A stretch of DNA of 64,000 bases from Azolla pinnata (Eukaryota > Streptophyta > Polypodiopsida > Salviniales > Salviniaceae). Below, in pieces: positions 57,501 through 64,000 of the stretch (the first letter of the stretch is position 1; every line of letters begins with the position of its first letter). The notes under the pieces were generated by a model that was not told where the DNA came from, searched no databases, and saw nothing but the letters and a program-made list of their open reading frames with translations. The translations under genes were made by a program, and so were the position numbers. Where the stretch lies: assembly GCA_037176905.1 (NCBI GenBank), contig JBBBWG010020556.1:9416-73415 (forward strand). The letters run 5' to 3'.

Positions 57501-60495
57501 GGATCCCTTGATTCTCTGTGTGTGAGCGTGAGGGAGAGGGAGAGGGAGGGAGGGAGGGAGGGAGGGAGCGTTCAAAGGCGGAAGGAACAGAAAGAGAAGG
57601 AGAATTGAAATTGAAGTTATGTGTGAGACAAAGAAAAAATTTGTGCAAAAATCGCCCACCAAGGGCATGACCACAAGGCCAAAAAACAAAGAAAAATAAA
57701 TGGGCAAAATCGCCCACCAAGGGCAATGTCCCTAAAAGCAAAACAAAGAAAAATCCCAAGAGATGGGCTTCTTCCGATCAAATGGGCATTTGATCCTAAT
57801 GGGCTTTTCGGCAATCGGGCGCTACGATCCTAATCGATTCGATCGTTGGTACGATCGGTAGGAAGAGTTGGGCTTCCGGGGCATGTAGTTGGGGCATTTC
57901 GATCGATCGATCAAGCAAGTCGCTAGGGCAGTTCGATCGATCGATCGAGCTCTAGTTGTCTAGCCTTTTATGATCCATAATCTCAAGGATGTGGATAAGT
58001 CTACCTCTCCCATTGTCCTTTATTGTGTAACTGGTTGACGGCGCTAGTTTGTATAGAATTTTAATATTTCTAATGATGAATGTTATTCGTGGGAGGGGGC
58101 TGGGGGAAGAACTAAGAGCTGGAATCATTTCGAGGGCTTCTTGATCCTTTTTCATTGTTTTCGAATCCTATGTTGCTTTGCTTTGCTTGAATGTTCTTTT
58201 CAGCCATCATTGTAGATATCTGCTACACTTTAGCATGATCGATCCGATCCTCACTATACCATTTCGCTCCCAAATTAGGCAAGTGAAGCACTTGGAAGTT
58301 TTTCCGGCACTTACTAAGTTCTAGCATCTTCAAAATGGTTGCTTATAATTGTCCGACAATGCTATCAAATTGACTCTTCAATGCAGTGGATCATCTCCGA
58401 CTAAATTTGTGAAACTACTTTTACAAGGAGAGTCATCACTCCTTGCATAACTCTCTTGCATTTGTTTTTTTTTTTCCTAAACAAACCATAAGACAGAGGA
58501 GCTTACCGACTCTCATACATTCTAATGCTCCTTTATACCAACATCAACAAGGTTTTCGCTCCAGTTTTCATCGATACCAGATTCCCTGAATCCTGTAAAC
58601 CAAATTTGTTTACAGGCCATCGGATCTCATATTGACCAATATTACAAATCTACTAATGATGAACAATATTAGAGAAGAGAGAATGGATAGGGTGATTAAT
58701 CACACCAACCACCCCCTAGCGAAGGACTGAAACCAAATCCAAAGTATCATCTTTATCCCATATCACAAATTATTACCTTGGATAATACCTTGGAAGTTTG
58801 AAAAGTATGGATCCGATGACAGAGAGCCTAATCTCACCAAGAAAGTCTTCATGACATGTTAATATGCCATAATAAAACGAGTTAACAAGTCTGTTTTATA
58901 TAAGTTAAACTTCAAGGGCTCCGTGACCACTAGGTGCTTTGACACTTATCTAATGACCGAGGTTTGTCCCAATCCTACGATGACATAGTTTTTCATTTAT
59001 CTTATCTTTAAACATTTAAATTAACCTTATAAATTGATTCCTAAGGTTATGCTATAACAACTAGTGTATTGTGCCCCATGGAATCATTTTCCCTTCTACA
59101 ACAGGTGCAACAAGTCAACCACATAATCAGCGGCCGATGCATTACAAACAAGCTTGTAAACGACTGTACAAATCTTCTAGAACCAAACCTCAAATCTGTT
59201 TTAAATGCCTATTTTCTTTGGTTTTCCTGTCGCATGTGAATGAATAATCAGCCACACAACGGCGAAACGTGCATCTTTAGCCACCATCGTAGTTGAAGCA
59301 CGATTCGCTGTTGTTCTCGATCATCACCAGAATGCAACTGAAAAGAAACACAATGAGTTTGCGATCCTAACTAAGATCATCGACACATCAGTGGGATTAG
59401 GGTTTCGAACCGATGACTTGTGACTCTAGAAATGTATGTATATATGTATGTATGTATGCATGCATGCATGCACGTACATGTGTCTACCTATACTATGCGT
59501 ATGTATGCATGCATGCATGCATGTACATGCGCCTAGTTATACGTATTTATGTATGTATGCATGCATGTATTCAAATGTGTCTAGCTATCGTATGTATGTA
59601 CGTACGTACTTACGTACGTATGTATGTATGTATGCATGTATGTGTGCATGTATAAACCCAAAAAAAACTCTTCGAATGGAAATTGTCCTGTTTTTATTTT
59701 TCTTTATTTTCTGTAAACATTTTATTTATTTATGTGTGTGTTGTGTGTGTGGACGTTTGGTACCGTTAAAAAATAGTTAAAAAAAAAAAATCAATTCTCA
59801 TTCCTGGAATTTTTTGGGTTTTTGAAAATTCCCGAAAATTTCCTTAAATGAGAGAAAAATTTACACGAATCCCAATCAATGACTCGCTGGTCCTTTTTTT
59901 TTTTGACCACTTTAAATCTTTATTATTAGGATTATTATTATTATTATTATTAATTATTATTTTATCATTATCATTATTTTCCAATTGTTTGCACTCCGTG
60001 GGGCCATCCTTATTTATATTTATTTAATTGTTCCCATTTTCTCGTTTTTCGTTTTCTGCGTGGAAAATTGATCTCGTTCTTAATCTGAAGCTTGATTGAC
60101 CGCCGTCGGATTGTCGTGCCAGTTCTTGCTCACGCAGCAACCACAACCGTCCATTAATTAATTCACTAATGAACTAATTAAACCATTCACTAATTACTTA
60201 ATTAATTACCCCACTAATTAGTTTATTAATTAATTAATTAATCTACCAGTTTTTATTGCATCTTTTTGAGCGAATTAATCCGGGCAGGAAAAAAGAATTA
60301 AAAAAAAAGAAGGAAAAAAGTCATTTCTTGAAATGCGTTCGAAGAAATAGAAATGTCTTCTATTTTTTTTAAGGCGCCAAAAAAAAAGAAAAAAGAAAAA
60401 ACAAAAACAAAAGCGCGGGCATTATTATTATTTGTTATTATTGGTTATTGTTTGTTGTTATTGTTATTATTATTTATTTGTTATTATTTGTTATT

Positions 60496-60529
<34 letters not shown>

Positions 60530-60891
60530 CGATTAGTACTCGTTTGTCTGTTTTATTTATTTATTTTGAATATTTTTGTTACGACGAGAAAAAGCTTCCA
60601 TTTTCAGTTAATTAATTTTCTTCGCTATTTTCTGGAAAACAGAAAAACAGAAGAACTTCGTCTTCTTCTTCGTCTTCTTCTTCTTCTTCGTCTTCTTCGT
60701 CGTCGTCGTCTTCTTCTTCTTCTTCTTCTTCTTCTTCGTCTTCTTCGTCGTCGTCGTCTTCTTCTTCTTCTTCTTCTTCTTCTTCTTCTTCTTCTGCTGC
60801 TGCTGCTGCTTCTGCTCCATCGATTCTCTGATTCGAAGCTTCATTCTTTCCTTCTGTGTTTCTTCCTCTCCTCCTCCTCCTTCTGTTCATC
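57501..60891. other. Intergenic, AT-rich, between Dr1 and OCTOPUS-like genes
   Basis: Contains a roughly 80-bp duplicated block with TCGCCCACCAAGGGCA at about 57649 and 57709, and CGATCGATCGATC runs near 57900-57945. ATGT/GCAT/CGTA microsatellites lie at 59432-59650, (TTA)n at about 59925-59965 and 60420-60530, and TTAATTAATTAA runs at 60225-60243. TTC/GTC tracts at 60658-60795 form the probable leader of the OCTOPUS-like gene. Long Leu- or Lys-rich open frames here are repeat artefacts. No gene was recognised. Confidence 0.55.
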
Positions 60892-62904
60892 ATGAGCTCC
60901 CTCCATCGCTGCCCCTCCCATCCCAACCATCGGCTCACCGGCATCTGCGCCTTCTGCTTGCAAGAGCGCCTCCTGGATCTCCTCCAATCCATCTCTCCAT
61001 CAGAAGCTGAATCGCAAGTAGACGACGCATCATCCTCTGCTGCTGCTGCTGCTGCTGCTGCTGTAGCAGGCGAGCAAAGAGAAGAAGGAAGCGATGCCGT
61101 GGAGGAGCCGACGTTTCAGGTGCTAAACACAGCGCAAGAGACCGCTCAGGCTGAGAGGTTCCATGGAGACACAGAAAACATGCCTCCAATCTTTCAGCAT
61201 CATCATCGTCTTCGTCCTCAGCAACCACAGCATCTGCATCCGCAACAGCAGCAGCAGAAACAGCAGCAGAAACTGCAACCGCAGAAGGTACCACAACTGC
61301 AACAGCAACATCAAGCCGATGAGGAGGACGAGAGCCATGGAAAGAGCCATCGCTCTCGCACCCAGGCGTTTCCGGACAGTATCACAGGGTTTCTTGATGC
61401 GAGCGCTTCCCACCAGAAGGCGAGGAAGAGCTCCTGGTTCTCTTCTTCGACCAAGAAGGAGAAAAAGAACGCGAAACCATGCGCGTCTGCTGTAGTAGAC
61501 TCGCTCAGTGCGATGACGGCGGCGAAGACGACGACGACGACGACGACGACAAAGACGCCGCCAAGCGATCATAAGAGCAATGGCAGCAAGATCGGCGCAA
61601 GAACTCCGCTGCATTACGTGATGTCGATCGGGAGGAGATCGACGAGCGATGCATCGGCGCTGTTGTCCGGGGCTCAGTATTCGAAATGCAGTTACAAGAA
61701 TCAGTACAGGGACGATTACAATCGATCCGCCGGGAACGGCAATCCGAACGCCAGCGGCAACGCAGGGATCGACCACATCAGCCTCGCAGGCAATCTCAGC
61801 AGCAATGGCGCTGGCCATAACAGTAAGCATAGCTATTCATGGATCTCGTCTTTGTTCCATCGGAAGGTGAAGAGAAGAGTGGGAGGAGGAGGAGGAGGAG
61901 GAGGAGGAAATGACCATTGTGATGTACCTGCACGCCGCTCATCGGCCGATGCCCTGGGTCTGCAGGGAATCAGCGATGGCTATGGCGATGAAGACCTAAT
62001 TAGTTCTGCTGCTGCTGCTTCTGCTTCTGCTGCTGCTAATGGCGATGGTGGTGGTGATGATGATGGTGGTAACGTTGACACGATGGGAAGGCTGTCCCTG
62101 GACGGTGCAGTGCATCTTCATCCTCATCACCATCACCATCACCGCCTTCTGCAGAATCTGCCTGCCAAGAAGAAGCTGGAAGAAGGCGGAGGAGAAGCTC
62201 AATGGCCGAGCTCGCATCCTCTCCATCACCATCGCCATCACCACCACCAACAACAACAGCAACACCTGCAACTGCAAGGCGGCATGGCCTATCCATGGTC
62301 TCCAGCACCCCATCAGAAGCCCCTTCCGGAGGAGGATCGGCTATGTCTGTGCCGAGATGCTTCTTCGTTTATGGAAGCTTCCTCCATCTCCCATGCCCGC
62401 AGATCCATCTCCACATGCAAGGAGCTCTGGCTCCAGCATCAAGCTTCTTCTGCCTTCCCTGCCAGCAGATCCTTCCATCCCCTGCAAGAACAAGAACAGC
62501 CGCCGCCCAGGCATCGGCCTCCTCAACAAGGCTGCTGTCGATGCCCAGCTGAAGCTACCATGGCGACGGATTGCCACCAGACTCTGACGCCTGTCGGCAT
62601 CAAGCAAGAATCGAGCTGTCATAGCTTCTTCCCGAGATCTCGGAGCTGGGGCACATCAGCTGCGGGGTTCGGAGCTGCAGCTGTCAAGGACAACAGCAGC
62701 GGCAGCGGCAGTAATGCTAGCTGCACGAGAGCTGCCATGATTCCATCGCTATCTCCGCCGCATCATCCTCATCCTACCTCTGCTTCCACACCATACCATG
62801 CCCATAAGCTCGATCCCTGCTGTTGCAATGTGCCTTGTAGCTCATCATATTTGAGCCCCCTCCAGAGGCATCACCAGCAACAGCATCAGCATCAGCACTA
62901 TTAG
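60892..62904 (+). CDS. OCTOPUS-like (DUF740) protein
   Basis: Single exon, 670 aa, ATG at 60892 (MSSLHRCPSHPNH). In seed plants OCTOPUS proteins are polar plasma-membrane-associated factors that promote phloem differentiation. The family hallmark is the N-terminal Cys/His motif, seen here as RCPSHPNHRLTG then ICAFCLQERL. A second likely conserved block is SYSWISSLFHRKVKRRVG (about residues 323-340). Most of the rest is low complexity: Ala runs (residues about 48-60), Gln-rich (115-150), Thr run, Gly run, His runs and His/Gln tracts, matching CAG, GAC, GGA and CAT repeats in the DNA. An in-frame upstream ATG at 60856 would add a Leu-rich stretch translated from the TTC/CTC leader and was rejected. 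Assignment rests mainly on the N-terminal motif. Confidence 0.75.
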   Translation: MSSLHRCPSHPNHRLTGICAFCLQERLLDLLQSISPSEAESQVDDASSSAAAAAAAAVAGEQREEGSDAVEEPTFQVLNTAQETAQAERFHGDTENMPPIFQHHHRLRPQQPQHLHPQQQQQKQQQKLQPQKVPQLQQQHQADEEDESHGKSHRSRTQAFPDSITGFLDASASHQKARKSSWFSSSTKKEKKNAKPCASAVVDSLSAMTAAKTTTTTTTTKTPPSDHKSNGSKIGARTPLHYVMSIGRRSTSDASALLSGAQYSKCSYKNQYRDDYNRSAGNGNPNASGNAGIDHISLAGNLSSNGAGHNSKHSYSWISSLFHRKVKRRVGGGGGGGGGNDHCDVPARRSSADALGLQGISDGYGDEDLISSAAAASASAAANGDGGGDDDGGNVDTMGRLSLDGAVHLHPHHHHHHRLLQNLPAKKKLEEGGGEAQWPSSHPLHHHRHHHHQQQQQHLQLQGGMAYPWSPAPHQKPLPEEDRLCLCRDASSFMEASSISHARRSISTCKELWLQHQASSAFPASRSFHPLQEQEQPPPRHRPPQQGCCRCPAEATMATDCHQTLTPVGIKQESSCHSFFPRSRSWGTSAAGFGAAAVKDNSSGSGSNASCTRAAMIPSLSPPHHPHPTSASTPYHAHKLDPCCCNVPCSSSYLSPLQRHHQQQHQHQHY

Positions 62905-63560
62905 AAGTTACTGCAGACCTCTCGCTCTTGCTCACTCTCTCTCTTCTCTGTCTTTGTTGGGTCCATTGTATGCCATTCACTTCCCTTCCTTCCCATTCCA
63001 TTTGTTAAGAGGATTGATTGCCCCAATTCTTTGCAGCGTAATACAGATCAACCTTGACGTTGATCCTTCTTGACGTTTGGAAATTGGAACCTATTCTATT
63101 TCAACAAGAAACTGCGTGGAAAACACCAGGATTCTTTGTTCTCACCATGTTCGCAATCAGCATCGGAATCGAAACTTGCAAAATGGGAGGCAGAAGCATA
63201 AAATGCGAAATTGCTGAGATTCCAATTCTCACGACACATAATCAAACAATTGAGAAATCACAGTCACTTAGATGACTATCATGATGATTGGATGGTGATT
63301 GCGGTAGAATCAGATCATCTCAAATAGCTTTGGAGGGAGCAAAATACTTTAGGGAATCTACTTGCAAAGTGGGAGGCAGAAGCATAAAATGCGAAATTGC
63401 TGAGCTTCCAATTCTCAGAACACACATGGGCAAACAATTGAGAAATCGTAGTCACTTAAAACAGTTGAGAAATGGTAGTCAAGTCATTTAGATGATTATA
63501 ATGTGGTCGAAACAGATAATCTCAAATCGTTTTGGAGGGAGCAAAAATTTCAGAGGCGTG
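62905..63560. repeat. About 186-bp tandem duplication downstream of OCTOPUS-like gene
   Basis: Two copies, starting at about 63174 and about 63360, share ACTTGCAAA, GGGAGGCAGAAGCATAAAAT, GCGAAATTGCTGAG and ATCTCAAAT...TTTGGAGGGAGCAAAA. The second copy runs to within about 30 bp of the tRNA-Arg gene. The first part of the stretch (62905-63170) is the 3' UTR or flank with no feature seen. Confidence 0.85.
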
Positions 63561-63574
63561 CCTTGCACCTTTCA

Positions 63575-63647
63575 CACGCCCGGTGGGACTCGAACCCACA
63601 ATCCCTTGATTAGAAGTCAAATGCCTTATCCATTAGGCCACGGGCGC
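63575..63647 (-). tRNA. tRNA-Arg (anticodon TCT)
   Basis: Read on the minus strand it is 73 nt. The acceptor GCGCCCG (63647-63641) pairs with CGGGCGT (63582-63576), with a G-U first pair; the discriminator is G. The D-arm is GGCCTAATGGATAAGGC. The anticodon loop CTTCTAA has central TCT, which decodes AGA. The T-arm GTGGGTTCGAGTCCCAC is perfect. There is no intron and no encoded CCA. Confidence 0.95.
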
Positions 63648-64000
63648 CCAGTTTGGTACTTTCATCAACAATAACTATTAAAAAATAATTTGTACAAATA
63701 GAGTTTCTGAAGAAAATGCCTCACGTCCTCAATTTTGAGAGAATATCCAATCTTTTAAGATGCATTTCAAAGTTTTCAGTGTAGGGCAGAGCAAGCAAAA
63801 ACCAATGAAATCATTGACATCATTTTCAGCAAAAGACTAATTTAGTGTAACAATTAGTGTATTTTTCTTGCGGCATTAGGAGTTTTACAAGTTTTGGGTC
63901 AGGTAGTTAGATGAAATCCAGAGCTGAAAAAAATTCCAGGTCTTCCCCCCCCTGTTCAGTATAGCAAAACAAATACAATCGAATTTCCACAGCACCAAAA
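63648..64000. other. Window end, no feature seen
   Basis: AT-rich flank of the tRNA-Arg gene. No gene or repeat was recognised. Confidence 0.5.

Noticed and set aside
59395-59430. tRNA T-arm-like GGGTTTCGAACC
   Set aside because: No acceptor, D-arm or anticodon arm can be drawn around it on either strand.
60353-60992. Leu-rich, Lys-rich and Glu/Asp-rich frames on both strands
   Set aside because: Readings of TTA, TTC and GTC tracts in the leader of the OCTOPUS-like gene.
1-64000. Retroelement or large DNA-transposon coding regions
   Set aside because: No reverse transcriptase, integrase, capsid or transposase words were recognised on either strand, although a search could reveal decayed pieces.

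Overview
This is nuclear DNA of a land plant, most likely a leptosporangiate fern. The genes are intron-rich, with GT-AG junctions. There are two intronless PLS-type pentatricopeptide genes whose wording (VSWTALIAGY, VDMYAKCG, SLKACG, EKGxEIHxExERxGLL) is typical of fern PPR families. The other genes are land-plant families: PDV2, OCTOPUS, a CW-MBD protein, SINA and NIPA. The fern call is from memory of these families, not from a search. No retroelement coding sequence was recognised.

Layout. 0-4.4 kb: tRNA-Trp, then a six-exon mitochondrial carrier gene (-). 5-11 kb: two PPR genes, tail to tail. 12.4-16.4 kb: a long GAT tract and an ankyrin-repeat gene (-). 16.4-19.8 kb: microsatellites. 19.8-22.3 kb: a SINA-type E3 ubiquitin ligase (-). 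22.3-27.6 kb: AT-rich, with three copies of a MITE-like element. 27.7-33.5 kb: plastid peptide chain release factor 2 (+). 34.6-37.0 kb: plastid glyoxalase-fold protein (-). 37.3-37.8 kb: telomere-like array. 38.2-39.8 kb: CW-zinc-finger/MBD protein (+). 41.0-43.3 kb: plastid-division protein PDV2 (+) with a triplicated leader. 45.3-46.5 kb: a small protein ending in a UBZ4-like zinc finger (-). 48.4-51.4 kb: NIPA magnesium transporter (-). 53.1-55.4 kb: Dr1/NC2-beta (-), 5' end unresolved. 60.9-62.9 kb: OCTOPUS-like protein (+). 63.6 kb: tRNA-Arg (-).

Nearly all protein genes were rebuilt by joining exons at splice sites that keep phase. Six products probably act in or on organelles (carrier, two PPRs, release factor 2, glyoxalase, PDV2), but they are unrelated genes and not an operon-like unit.

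The most interesting structure is an inverted duplication. The first two exons of the glyoxalase gene (transit peptide and linker), their intron with its private minisatellite, and a broken third exon recur upstream of the release factor 2 gene. Both copied exons remain open and splice in phase into release factor 2, so that gene may have captured a transit peptide. Also notable are the triplicated PDV2 leader with two in-register decoy ATGs, the MITE-like trio, and the habit of almost every gene to carry its own unrelated minisatellite in an intron.
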